Below, one piece after another: positions 15,981 to 24,180 of a stretch of 34,539 nt of DNA. This DNA comes from Clostridiales bacterium. GTDB lineage: Bacteria; Bacillota; Clostridia; Lachnospirales; Lachnospiraceae. The stretch is taken from NCBI GenBank assembly GCA_023663185.1, contig JAMPHY010000030.1, positions 1 to 34,539 of the forward strand. Direction: 5' to 3'. A program made the position numbers and the translations under genes. Each line of letters opens with the position of its first letter. Position 1 is the stretch's first letter. The notes under the pieces were generated by a model, which saw only the letters and a program-made list of their open reading frames with translations, was not told the DNA's origin and did not search any database.

Positions 15981-16574
15981 TTATCGCCCCAGCTGATATT
16001 CAATGCTGACCACAGTATCATTCTCGGCAATAATGATTAGTGAAGTCTCTCCCCTTGTATAGATATAGGATGTTCCCTCTGTCTCATAACCTTCCCCGTA
16101 GAGCGTTTTCATATCAGCTACACTATCTCCCAGACTCAGCCCTTCTGTCGTTGACAAATCAGGGGTTATAAAATAAATGGAATAAATACGCTCCTCTTCC
16201 TGAGCAAAATATGCCGTCAGTTCAAATGTCTTAAAATCATATACATTATCGTTCCCTTCAAATGCACAGCTTGGAACTTCTGCGACACTAGTATATTCCG
16301 GCAAAGTATCGTGATCTAAAAGTTCTCCCGGAACCAATGTGGCTCCTTCATATACAAAGCCAAACTCCCTCTCCTCTTCCTTCACCTTTTCCTCTTTTGC
16401 CAACTCTACTTTCCCATCGTCCTTATTTAAACCTTCCGCTCCGGCATTTTCCAGACTGCCAGGCTCCATACGAATATCCTGTGCTAAATCTACGGAAGCC
16501 GCACCTTGTCCGCAAGCCGATAATATTCCGGCAATTCCACATACAACAACCAATTTACTTATCTTCTTCATCAT
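15981..16574 (-). CDS. Lipoprotein, last gene of the BlaI-controlled minus arm
   Basis: 197 aa with a lipoprotein signal: MMKKISKLVVVCGIAGILSA followed by Cys21. A charged linker rich in Glu and Lys follows (about 40-72), then a domain ending in LSLGDSVADMKTLYGEGYE and TSLIIIAENDTVVSIEYQLG, whose layout recalls SmpA/BLIP-like folds that sense or bind partners. The family is not recognised. Its ATG lies inside the 3' end of the SGNH gene (20-base overlap) with AGGGGA ahead, indicating coupling. It is probably anchored on the outer face of the membrane beside the acylation proteins. Confidence 0.82.
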   Translation of the reverse strand: MMKKISKLVVVCGIAGILSACGQGAASVDLAQDIRMEPGSLENAGAEGLNKDDGKVELAKEEKVKEEEREFGFVYEGATLVPGELLDHDTLPEYTSVAEVPSCAFEGNDNVYDFKTFELTAYFAQEEERIYSIYFITPDLSTTEGLSLGDSVADMKTLYGEGYETEGTSYIYTRGETSLIIIAENDTVVSIEYQLGR

Positions 16575-17607
16575 TTTGTCCCCTCAGACTTTCTTCTATT
16601 ATAATGTCATAGCATTGTAGTTTTTCATCATAGACAGCCGCGATTTCCGAATCTTGACGATGGTCCGAAAGCCCATACTCTTCCGACAGAATCTTTCCGA
16701 AATAGCGGGAAAGTTTGACAGCGCCGGACAGGTTGAGATGGTAGCCGCCATCATAGGTATCCTGTGAAAAATCCAGTCCGATCTCTTCAGGACAGCCCGC
16801 AAAATTATAATACGACAGCCCATATTCCGCGGCATACTTCCTAATCTGTTCATCGTATTCTTCATACCAGTACGGATAGAGACTGGGTGCTTTTACAAGA
16901 ACCAGTTCCGTCCCATTTTCCTCGCATAGCAAACGCAGTTTATCCAAATATTCATAACAGACATCCGCAAATTGATAATCCGCCAGAACCTTTTTTGTCG
17001 GAAGCGCCCCTTCCGGTACCGTCTCTGTGTGCAGTTGAAAGCCGTTAAAGGTATGGTCTTTCACCCGAAAAAGCCAGAAAATGTCCTCCTGTGTCAACTG
17101 ATCAAAACGTGAATGGTAGCGAAGAATGGGAAATAAATAAGAAAGGAACTGTTCTTCCTCCGTCATGGAAGCCATAATTATCCCCACCTTGCTGCCTGAC
17201 CAGCGCATCTTATCAATCGTCAAGCGGTTATACGCTTCGCTGACCGGCTCAGAGTAGCGCATCGCATTCACATTAAATACCATAACTCGCGGCGTCTCAT
17301 AACGAAAAGTTTCCTCCGCCACATAATAACTCATCCAGACAAGTTGCTGCGGCGTTCCCCTTATATACGCCGTTATACCATAATCCCGGTACAGCTCCAT
17401 CGGTGAATAATTTGCATATACTTCACAGTCTCCAAGAAATATAACATCATGTCCGCCCACCTCACGATAGTATTGAGAGATAAAACTGCCCTCCACCAGA
17501 TCCGTCATATATTTCGGCTGGAGAAGTCTGGATATTAACACAAATACTATACAAAAAACAAACAGAACAACGCCAATGGACAGAATCTGTTTTCCTTTTT
17601 TCTTCAT
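16555..17607 (-). CDS. SGNH-hydrolase-like protein with Cys in place of the catalytic Ser
   Basis: 350 aa from ATG 17607, which follows GGGGAGG; the longer frame begins with TTG 17625 and lacks a site. One N-terminal membrane anchor (about 8-27) precedes an extracytoplasmic domain. The nucleophile block reads VIFLGDCEVYANYSP: the GDS of SGNH enzymes is GDC (Cys61). The C-terminal block DTYDGGYHLNLSG keeps the Asp/His pair. As the gene directly follows an MBOAT (14-base gap), it should be the extracellular partner that passes acyl groups to an acceptor, as DltD, AlgJ and PatB do. Cys could act as nucleophile in a thioester mechanism, or the protein may only bind. I recall GDC variants in other Firmicutes proteins, so this may be a subfamily trait. 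Confidence 0.82.
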   Translation of the reverse strand: MKKKGKQILSIGVVLFVFCIVFVLISRLLQPKYMTDLVEGSFISQYYREVGGHDVIFLGDCEVYANYSPMELYRDYGITAYIRGTPQQLVWMSYYVAEETFRYETPRVMVFNVNAMRYSEPVSEAYNRLTIDKMRWSGSKVGIIMASMTEEEQFLSYLFPILRYHSRFDQLTQEDIFWLFRVKDHTFNGFQLHTETVPEGALPTKKVLADYQFADVCYEYLDKLRLLCEENGTELVLVKAPSLYPYWYEEYDEQIRKYAAEYGLSYYNFAGCPEEIGLDFSQDTYDGGYHLNLSGAVKLSRYFGKILSEEYGLSDHRQDSEIAAVYDEKLQCYDIIIEESLRGQNDEEDK

Positions 17608-17621
17608 ATCCGCCTCCCCTG

Positions 17622-18893
17622 TCAAAACCGGCTGTATATAAACTCTGACGCCGAAAAACCAATCCCGTACATACCAAAAGTAAGAACCAACAACGTCAGC
17701 AGGCAGATTACACTTAGCTTTGCCGCCGGGGAAAATGCACAGAACCGCTCTCTCAGGCTTCCGCTTTTCCAGTCATACAGCCAAAGCAGCAGACACGCCG
17801 CACCCATGACCACCCAATCCCCCACGGTAAGCCCCATTCCGCCGATCCCGGCAAAGAAAACAGGGTAATTAAAAACTGTAAATACGGAACCTATCATCCG
17901 CAGCGCAACAACTGTATCAGGCCAGATAAAAAACGACCATAAAAAACTAACTAACAGAAACGTGATCACGCGGTTTAACACCTTGCTTCCCGTTTTCCAT
18001 TTATCCCCGCAAAATACGAAAATGCCATGCAATAGTCCCCATAAGAGATAACCTTCCCCATGCCAGATACCAGAAACCAAAAATACCGTCACGGTATTTA
18101 AAAATGTCCGCAATTTTCCCCTGCGGCTGCCGCCTAACGGAATATACACATATTCCCGGAGCCAGCTGCCTAACGTCATATGCCAGCGTCGCCAGAACTC
18201 CGAAACCGACTGTGAAAAATAGGGTGCGTCAAAATTCTCACTCATTCGCACACCCAACATTCGCGATATGCCCAGAACAATATCAATCCCACCGGAAAAA
18301 TCAGCATATAGCAAAACCGCATAGAAAAGCATTGCCGCAAGAGCGTATGCGCCGTTATAGCGCCCCCAGTCCGCAGATATCGCAGATACGATTACTTCCA
18401 ATCTGGCAGCAATCACCAGCTTTTTAAATAATCCCCACAGACTGCGAAGCGCGCCTTTCAAAAGATTATCCCCACTAATATGCCTTTCCGCCAGTGCCTT
18501 ACGCATCTTAGGGTATGGCTCAATCGGTCCGATAAACATATGCGGCAGCCATGTAACAAACAGTCCAAACCGCAGTATATTTTTCTCCGGCTCATATCTG
18601 CCCCGGTACAGATCCACATGATACGCTATGATCTGGAGCGCAAAATAGGAAATACCAATGGGCGCAGTGACAGACGGATATGGCAGCCAATGCTGCAGCC
18701 GGAAAAAAAGCAGCAGTAATACCTGCAGAACCGTACATATCCACATAACCTGACGATGTTTTGGAATCAGCCGCCCCGCCAGATAACTTAGCAGGGTTGC
18801 CGCCAACAGATACAGGACCGATATACCATATCCGGCATAGACCGCCAGCCCTGCTATGAAAAATATCAGTTCTATCATCATTGTTCTATTCAC
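17622..18893 (-). CDS. Second MBOAT-family O-acyltransferase
   Basis: 423-aa polytopic protein. Family motifs are APIGISYFALQIIAYHVD, FWRRWHMTLGSWLREYVY (His238) and VSGIWHGEGYLLWGLLHG with the invariant His278. It is shorter than the MBOAT at 3038 and only similar in these motifs, so the two are not a recent duplication. Its GTG start overlaps the end of the transglutaminase-like gene by eight bases; ATG codons at 18881 and 18878 are alternatives, and none has a strong ribosome site, fitting translational coupling. Predicted function: transfer of an acyl group through the membrane to the SGNH partner that follows. Confidence 0.9.
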   Translation of the reverse strand: MNRTMMIELIFFIAGLAVYAGYGISVLYLLAATLLSYLAGRLIPKHRQVMWICTVLQVLLLLFFRLQHWLPYPSVTAPIGISYFALQIIAYHVDLYRGRYEPEKNILRFGLFVTWLPHMFIGPIEPYPKMRKALAERHISGDNLLKGALRSLWGLFKKLVIAARLEVIVSAISADWGRYNGAYALAAMLFYAVLLYADFSGGIDIVLGISRMLGVRMSENFDAPYFSQSVSEFWRRWHMTLGSWLREYVYIPLGGSRRGKLRTFLNTVTVFLVSGIWHGEGYLLWGLLHGIFVFCGDKWKTGSKVLNRVITFLLVSFLWSFFIWPDTVVALRMIGSVFTVFNYPVFFAGIGGMGLTVGDWVVMGAACLLLWLYDWKSGSLRERFCAFSPAAKLSVICLLTLLVLTFGMYGIGFSASEFIYSRF

Positions 18894-20769
18894 ACGCCGG
18901 CCACGCAGAGCGGTCCCAGTTCCTTCCCTGTAATATGGAATACCTCTGAGCGTCCGTCATCAGACTGTACTTCGTATGTAAGCTGCCCGGCGTCGCGTCG
19001 ATATGCCGCCAGACACCGTTCAAATTAATGATGAGCCAATAATGCGACTTGTCAGTCACCCATATCAACTGGGTTTCATAGCCCTTTCGCGTCAAAAGGC
19101 TCTGTAGGCAGAGGGCGTGCACCAGACAATTTCCCGACTTATTGGTAAATCCGTACCACACCGGATCATCCCCACCGGCATTATGACTGTACTTGATGGT
19201 GTTACGGACATAATCCCTAATTGCTTCCGGATCATTACTAAGCCCTGCCGCTATGGAATCCGCCAGCGCGTCTGTATCTTCTTTATCATGCTCCACCACT
19301 ACTTTCCGCTTCGACGTAGCTGTGTTTCCATTTTTATCCTTTGACGTATAAGTGACATAATAAGTGCCTGCCGTAGTGACGTCTACGCCACCGGCGTCAC
19401 AAGTCACCTCGCAGACGCCATCTTCTGTATCGACTGCCTTGACTCCTGCAAGATAATTCGGCGTCGAATTTTTAGTAATGCTTAAAGTGGTAAGTCCTTT
19501 AATCACCGGCGGAGTCTTGTCCTTCACAACTGCCAGTGTTGCTGTGGCCGTGGCGATATTGCCGTTACAGTCCGTGGCTTCAATCGTCACAGTCTGCCTG
19601 CCAAGCGTATTCACATCCGGCTCTGTTACAAGGCGCACCTCCACATCACCAGACAAATCAGAGCAGGACTCTATGAAATCATCTACCGTGACCTTTTCCC
19701 TTTTGAAAACAGCAACATCCGTTACAGACAATTCCGGCGGTGTGGTATCCTCCACATGAATATGGCAGACCGAATCATCCACGAGGCTTTTAACCATATA
19801 ATCGCCCACCCCGGATTCATTGATCTTGTCAATATCGGTCTGCGCAATCTTAGAACTGTCCAGTTCCGGAACATAGAGCAGTTGCTCTTTTTCAAGCAGC
19901 TCTCCCAGCTCCATTGTATAATCGCTTAACATCCATACAATAGAAAGCGTGCACTCCTGTGAAACCGCATTTCCATATGCATCTTCCACTACCACGGTTA
20001 CGCTCTGATCTTTATAATCCGCCGGGATAGTCACCTCTTTTGCAAAAGAAACCGTAACTTCCGACAGGTCATAGCAGGACGCCACAAAATCAACGGAATC
20101 CGGAGTATAATCAGGCGTCTTCTGCAGCCATGGGATAAACTCCGCTTCCGGGGGCGTCGTATCTTCTACGGTCAGTGTAACCGTTTCGTTCTTATAACCG
20201 CTTCTCAGTGTCAAAGAACTGCTTCCCACCACACTAATATCTATTGTGGAAAGGTCTGTAACGATACCGGATCTTCTGGGATCCGCATACTTTGTCATAA
20301 AAGCTTCGACGCCGATAGTTTCTGTCCCCAGTTCCACTGTCAGATCATGGAATCTCGGCTGACTGTAATACCAATACGCAACACAGCCAAAGACCACAGC
20401 AGGCACAGCGCAACACCACATCCATTTACGGCTTTCCAAAAAATATGCCGCTATTGCATTTCTCTTTTTAACTGTTCCTTTCTCTTCCGGCTCTGTCTCC
20501 TCCCTGGCCTTTCCGAAGTTCAATTCCCATTCGAAACACTTACAATGCCGCAGATCCCCTCTTATAAAGTTTTCACATGTTGCACATTGCGGAATGACAA
20601 ATGATTCAATATCATCGCTGCAGGCTCCTATATCCATCAGGCTTTTTCTCCATCGTTCATGCTTTTTCGCGAATTTTTTACAATTATAGCATGTCTGCAA
20701 ATTCCAGTCAAATAAAGCCTGGTTCTTACACGATACTTGATACTGTACACCTTGAAGATTTAAGAACAC
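18886..20769 (-). CDS. Membrane protein with Ig-like repeats and transglutaminase-like C-terminus
   Basis: 627 aa. The first 110 residues are probably cytoplasmic and Cys-rich (Cys 14, 27, 30, 50, 62, 65, 76, 78, including CYNC and CATC), as for a metal-binding head. A membrane segment lies at about 115-135. Several DUF5011/HYR-like Ig repeats follow, each marked by DTTPPE or DKTPPV and GNAV/GNIA/GNTA. The end is a transglutaminase-like domain with the full triad: GNCLVHALC (Cys548), KSHYWLIIN (His576) and WRHIDATPG (Asp591). Such domains act as peptidases or acyl/amide transferases at the cell surface. The GTG start directly follows the BlaR1 stop (TAAGTG) without a ribosome site; ATG 20637 (residue 45) is the alternative and would remove four of the Cys. 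Confidence 0.85.
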   Translation of the reverse strand: MFLNLQGVQYQVSCKNQALFDWNLQTCYNCKKFAKKHERWRKSLMDIGACSDDIESFVIPQCATCENFIRGDLRHCKCFEWELNFGKAREETEPEEKGTVKKRNAIAAYFLESRKWMWCCAVPAVVFGCVAYWYYSQPRFHDLTVELGTETIGVEAFMTKYADPRRSGIVTDLSTIDISVVGSSSLTLRSGYKNETVTLTVEDTTPPEAEFIPWLQKTPDYTPDSVDFVASCYDLSEVTVSFAKEVTIPADYKDQSVTVVVEDAYGNAVSQECTLSIVWMLSDYTMELGELLEKEQLLYVPELDSSKIAQTDIDKINESGVGDYMVKSLVDDSVCHIHVEDTTPPELSVTDVAVFKREKVTVDDFIESCSDLSGDVEVRLVTEPDVNTLGRQTVTIEATDCNGNIATATATLAVVKDKTPPVIKGLTTLSITKNSTPNYLAGVKAVDTEDGVCEVTCDAGGVDVTTAGTYYVTYTSKDKNGNTATSKRKVVVEHDKEDTDALADSIAAGLSNDPEAIRDYVRNTIKYSHNAGGDDPVWYGFTNKSGNCLVHALCLQSLLTRKGYETQLIWVTDKSHYWLIINLNGVWRHIDATPGSLHTKYSLMTDAQRYSILQGRNWDRSAWPACE

Positions 20770-22116
20770 TTAATGCGGACATTTAGCATAGGCAATCTGG
20801 TTATCAAGACTTTCCTGCAGGCAAAAGCCGCATTTCTTACAGTAGATTCCTTTATAGATATACATAGTACAACCACTGCCTTGCTGAGCGTGATGATATT
20901 TGTCTGCACTTATATATTCGTGAGAACATGAACGGGCAGTCTCTTCGTCCACGGCGGTAATAGCATACTGATTGCCATATTCATCAATTATTATGTCAGA
21001 CGACAATGTAAAATCAAGCTGCATCAAAATATGATCTGACTCAAAGGGAGACTGTGCCTCATCAAAAACAATATACATATCGCCTATGCCTTCGTTAAAT
21101 TCGTAAGATGGCGCATTGCGGTAGACCGAAACCGGTTGATAAGCCAGCACGGATATAGGCATTGACAAGGCGGCTAAGAATATCACCAGCGCGGTTATAA
21201 GTTTTCGATAGGGTGATTTGTGATTTTTTCTTGTCATAAATAGTAATCTCTCCTTTGTCCGTTTTTTATTGGCAGAAAAAGCACCTGCAAACAACAGATT
21301 TATATCGTTCTGATACTTGGCGGCTTCAATAATTAAATTCTCATACTGTCCTTTTTGAATTTCGTCCAAAGATTGTGTTACCATTTCATCACAGTTCTTT
21401 TCACACGCAGTACACAGCTCATAAAAAAGGAGATAAACAAGCGGATTATACCAATGAATCAGCATTGTAAGAAAGGCAATAGATTTCCACAATATATCGT
21501 GATTTCTTATATGGGATAACTCATGTGACAGATATAGAGATAAATTTTCCGTATCATTTTGTTTAGGCAAAACAATAATAGGATAAAATAAACCGATGGT
21601 AAATGGGGCTCTCACAAATGGACAATACATGGTTTTCACTTTTTTTGCCCGCTTATGCAAGGTAATATCCGAACATTGCCTTATAATATCAGAATCTTCA
21701 GGATTGAAGCTTTCCGAAAACTGTAAAAGACTGTCTCTACAGAACCGATATTTTTTAATTTGCCGATATAGTGTGATTGTGACCGCAGCAAGCCATATGA
21801 CAGAAAAGATTAACAGCGGAAGCCAATATTTATAGCGCAGTCCACCGTCACTTGTTATGTAGATAGTATTCTTCCCTTCAAATACCATTATACCGTTACT
21901 CAGTGAATCCGGCTCTTTGGTTTTAAACAGAAAATTATAGAGTATGAGATATTTATCCCGAAAACATTGATAAGGAATCAGATAAAATAAAAGACATATC
22001 CTTATGAAATTATATTGCCAGCGCGCAGTAAGTAAACGATTAGCGAGAGGCTTTGTAAGCAGATATAACAGAAAAACAATACTGCCACTTATAGACATGG
22101 CAAAAAGAATGTTCAT
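20770..22116 (-). CDS. BlaR1/MecR1-like M56 membrane metalloprotease, signal transducer
   Basis: 448 aa. Membrane segments lie near residues 3-21, 36-52, 99-116 and 211-232, with the zinc-protease motif LSHELSHIRNHD (His198, Glu199, His202) and a later CEKNCDEM giving the third ligand. A last membrane segment (about 308-330) leads to an outer domain. That domain is not a penicillin-binding domain: it is about 115 residues long and ends in a Cys/His-rich tail (CSHEY, CTMYIYKGIYCKKCGFC, KCPH) suggesting a zinc-ribbon fold. In BlaR1, ligand binding outside triggers the protease, which leads to loss of the BlaI repressor. Here the ligand is unknown. ATG overlaps the BlaI stop by four bases. Confidence 0.92.
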   Translation of the reverse strand: MNILFAMSISGSIVFLLYLLTKPLANRLLTARWQYNFIRICLLFYLIPYQCFRDKYLILYNFLFKTKEPDSLSNGIMVFEGKNTIYITSDGGLRYKYWLPLLIFSVIWLAAVTITLYRQIKKYRFCRDSLLQFSESFNPEDSDIIRQCSDITLHKRAKKVKTMYCPFVRAPFTIGLFYPIIVLPKQNDTENLSLYLSHELSHIRNHDILWKSIAFLTMLIHWYNPLVYLLFYELCTACEKNCDEMVTQSLDEIQKGQYENLIIEAAKYQNDINLLFAGAFSANKKRTKERLLFMTRKNHKSPYRKLITALVIFLAALSMPISVLAYQPVSVYRNAPSYEFNEGIGDMYIVFDEAQSPFESDHILMQLDFTLSSDIIIDEYGNQYAITAVDEETARSCSHEYISADKYHHAQQGSGCTMYIYKGIYCKKCGFCLQESLDNQIAYAKCPH

Positions 22117-22496
22117 TTCTTCTTATTCCTTTCTCGTAGTAGTTTACGGAGTTCTTTTGCATCTTCCTCTGACAATCCTTCGCCTCCTGACAGCGCCGAC
22201 ACAAACGTTTTTAAAGAGCCGTTAAACAACTGGTTTAACAAGTTATTTGCAATCAATTTATCATATTCTTTCTTGGAGACTGCGGGGGTATATATTTTAT
22301 GGCGGTCTTCTCCGGAAGCAGTAAGGATTTCTTTAGCGATTAATGCTTGTATAAAGCAGTTGATTCGCTGGCGGGATTCTTTCTTACCGAGGCTGTTTAC
22401 ATAGTCGTGAATTTCGCCAAAAGTTGCACCATCTGGGGCGTTGTTCCATATGAACTTCATAATTTCATATTCTTTTGGTTTTAAGTCATAATTCAT
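22113..22496 (-). CDS. BlaI/MecI-family repressor
   Basis: 127 aa with the typical winged-helix start: LKPKEYEIMKFIWNNAPDGA, then GEIHDYVN and RQRINCFIQALIAKEIL, followed by a dimerisation helix region after HKIYTPAVSKKEYD. Members repress as dimers and are inactivated by proteolysis dependent on their M56 partner, here encoded with a 4-base overlap. The gene opens the minus arm. Two 20-bp dyads upstream (22531-22550, 22597-22616) are the expected operators, one within its own promoter. The C-terminal tail is long and Lys/Arg-rich. Confidence 0.93.
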   Translation of the reverse strand: MNYDLKPKEYEIMKFIWNNAPDGATFGEIHDYVNSLGKKESRQRINCFIQALIAKEILTASGEDRHKIYTPAVSKKEYDKLIANNLLNQLFNGSLKTFVSALSGGEGLSEEDAKELRKLLRERNKKK

Positions 22497-22528
22497 CAGG
22501 TCACCTTGTTCATTCTTTATTTTATATC

Positions 22529-22557
22529 AGTGTAAAATATTCTTTTTACAATGTCAA
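22529..22557 (-). promoter_or_regulatory. Promoter of the minus arm (blaI-like gene)
   Basis: On the minus strand TTGACA (22557-22552), 17 bases, TACACT (22534-22529). Operator 1 fills the whole space between the two boxes, so bound repressor would block the gene's own transcription. Confidence 0.65.
22531..22550. promoter_or_regulatory. BlaI-type operator 1
   Basis: TGTAAAATATTCTTTTTACA is a dyad with arms TGTAAAA and TTTTACA around six bases. It lies between -35 and -10 of the minus-arm promoter and differs from operator 2 at only two of 20 positions. The size and the TGTA/TACA ends resemble bla/mec operators. Confidence 0.8.
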
Positions 22558-22566
22558 GGCGGCATA

Positions 22567-22595
22567 TTGACTATGCGCGTGTGGATTGGTATAAT
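22567..22595 (+). promoter_or_regulatory. Promoter of the plus arm (S41-like lipoprotein operon)
   Basis: TTGACT (22567-22572), exactly 17 bases, and perfect TATAAT (22590-22595). The predicted transcription start near 22602 lies inside operator 2. Confidence 0.8.
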
Positions 22596-22596
22596 T

Positions 22597-22616
22597 AGTA
22601 AAATAATCTTTTTACA
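22597..22616. promoter_or_regulatory. BlaI-type operator 2
   Basis: AGTAAAATAATCTTTTTACA begins one base after the plus-arm TATAAT and covers the predicted start site. Arms GTAAAA and TTTTAC flank six bases. It lies 66 bases from operator 1, six helical turns or slightly more, which would allow the two dimers to sit on a similar face. Confidence 0.8.
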
Positions 22617-22646
22617 AAATAAGATTGAAACATAAAGGAGTATCTT

Positions 22647-24137
22647 ATGAAAAAAAGAGTTTGTCTACTTATATTGCTTTTCTGCCTGCTTCCCCTGCTG
22701 CCCGCCTGTGCCTCTTCGGTTCAGACAAGCATGGACGCCGATATGGAAGCTGTTTCCGTATCTGAGGAACAGCCTGCGGATTCTGATATAGAGATTTCCT
22801 CTACATCTGAGGAACAGCCTGCGGAGTCTGACACAGCAATTTCCTCTACATCTGAGGAACAACCCGCGGAGTCTGATATAGAGATTTCTTCCGCAACAGA
22901 TGATGAGACAGCTCCGGAGCTGTCAGAACGAGCGCAGAATTGGATTACCGACATTCACTACCTGCAAAGTCATTATAAGAAATATCACCCCAATCCTTTT
23001 CTATTTTGCTCAGAAGAAGACTTTGACTATAAGATTGACAAGTTATGCAAAACAGTGGAGAGCTTGTCCGACAATGAAATATTTTTCGAGCTGGCGACAA
23101 TCATCGCCGGAATGGGCGACCTTCATACAAGCCTTACGCCACCGGACTCTATTTATGAATACCTTTTCCCTTTTAGCGTCTCATATTTCGACGGTAAATT
23201 ATATCTGATTGGTTACATGGAAGGATATGAACAATTCGAGCCATATATGCTGCGGGAAATCGTTGCCGTTAATGGCGTGGATATCAGCTATATTGAAGAA
23301 AAATTTAAGAATCTCATTGATCCTAATAATATATGGAGAAGCAGAGAAATATTTTGTGTGGCATATTTTGTTCCGGCATTTTTTGACTGGGCGGGCTGCG
23401 ATTATCAGGTTGGATATACCTTTCAAATTCTGGACGAAAACCAGATGGTTCAATCTGTAGAAGCTCCCCTTGTGCCGTATGATGAGAGTGCAGCAGCCCA
23501 AATTATCTATCCTGAAAGCTGGGCTTCTTCTCTCAGTGCGGAAGAAGGAAACTGGACAGAATACCGCGAAGGTGAAAACGGCGGATACGTCTATATGAAT
23601 CTGGAACAGTTGGAGAGTCGCTCTAATGATATTTACCGAGCTCTGTTTGAAAAAACAGCCGAGCTTATAAAGATGCACCCTGACTGTTACAAGTTAGTCA
23701 TAGACCTTCGACGCAATTCCGGCGGTTATCTGGGCACTATTGACTTTATGCGTGAAGACGTGCAAATCCTAAAAGAGCTTTCAATCGACCAGATATATGT
23801 ACTCATCAACGGCTATACAGCCTCCGCCGCTATGGGCTGTCTCAGTGTATTCAAGGAAGAATTAAATGCAGTTACGGTAGGCGAGCCCACCGGACAGTTT
23901 ACTTCCTTTTTCTACCATAGATTATCCATGAATCTTGTTCTGCCGCTGTCACAGCTTCCCGTTTCCCTCTCTACCGGTTGGTATGAAGGATATAATTATG
24001 CAGGAGCTGTATATGACGAAGACGGCAAGCTATATGAATGGGAAAATACCGTCCTGCCGGACGTATATATCCATCAGGACATAGAAGATATCCGTCAAGG
24101 TAAGAACAGCGCACTGGAATGGGTGCTGGAACAGTAA
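22647..24137 (+). CDS. Lipoprotein with S41 (tail-specific protease-like) domain
   Basis: 496 aa. The signal peptide ends in LLPAC (lipidated Cys21). An acidic, repetitive linker (about 37-92) follows, then a catalytic domain. S41 landmarks are MGDLHTSL (His160), LVIDLRRNSGG (352-360), LINGYTASAAM (nucleophile Ser393) and VGEPTGQF. The usual PDZ is absent or very diverged, although IVAVNGVDI recalls the end of one. It would act outside the membrane, cleaving peptides or proteins; the closest group may be the short S41 family common in Lachnospiraceae. AAGGAG lies six bases before the ATG. It is the first gene of the plus arm under operator 2. Confidence 0.9.
   Translation: MKKRVCLLILLFCLLPLLPACASSVQTSMDADMEAVSVSEEQPADSDIEISSTSEEQPAESDTAISSTSEEQPAESDIEISSATDDETAPELSERAQNWITDIHYLQSHYKKYHPNPFLFCSEEDFDYKIDKLCKTVESLSDNEIFFELATIIAGMGDLHTSLTPPDSIYEYLFPFSVSYFDGKLYLIGYMEGYEQFEPYMLREIVAVNGVDISYIEEKFKNLIDPNNIWRSREIFCVAYFVPAFFDWAGCDYQVGYTFQILDENQMVQSVEAPLVPYDESAAAQIIYPESWASSLSAEEGNWTEYREGENGGYVYMNLEQLESRSNDIYRALFEKTAELIKMHPDCYKLVIDLRRNSGGYLGTIDFMREDVQILKELSIDQIYVLINGYTASAAMGCLSVFKEELNAVTVGEPTGQFTSFFYHRLSMNLVLPLSQLPVSLSTGWYEGYNYAGAVYDEDGKLYEWENTVLPDVYIHQDIEDIRQGKNSALEWVLEQ
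22761..22895 (+). repeat. Three in-frame 45-bp direct repeats in the S41 lipoprotein linker
   Basis: Units start at 22761, 22806 and 22851, each beginning TCTGAGGAACA and encoding SEEQPA(D/E)SDxxISS(T/A). The copies are nearly identical in DNA, pointing to recent expansion. The segment is acidic and unstructured and tethers the protease domain to its lipid anchor, so copy number would change reach without shifting the frame. Confidence 0.9.
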
Positions 24138-24180
24138 GTTTTGTCATGGCAATAGCTCAAAATATGAAGGAAAAAATATT

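Noticed and set aside
20770-22496. Assignment as a beta-lactam resistance operon
   Set aside because: No beta-lactamase or PBP gene is present, and the M56 protein lacks a penicillin-binding sensor domain.
22761-22895. Regular repeats considered as a CRISPR array
   Set aside because: The repeats are contiguous without unique spacers, in frame, and encode a protein linker. No cas gene is present.
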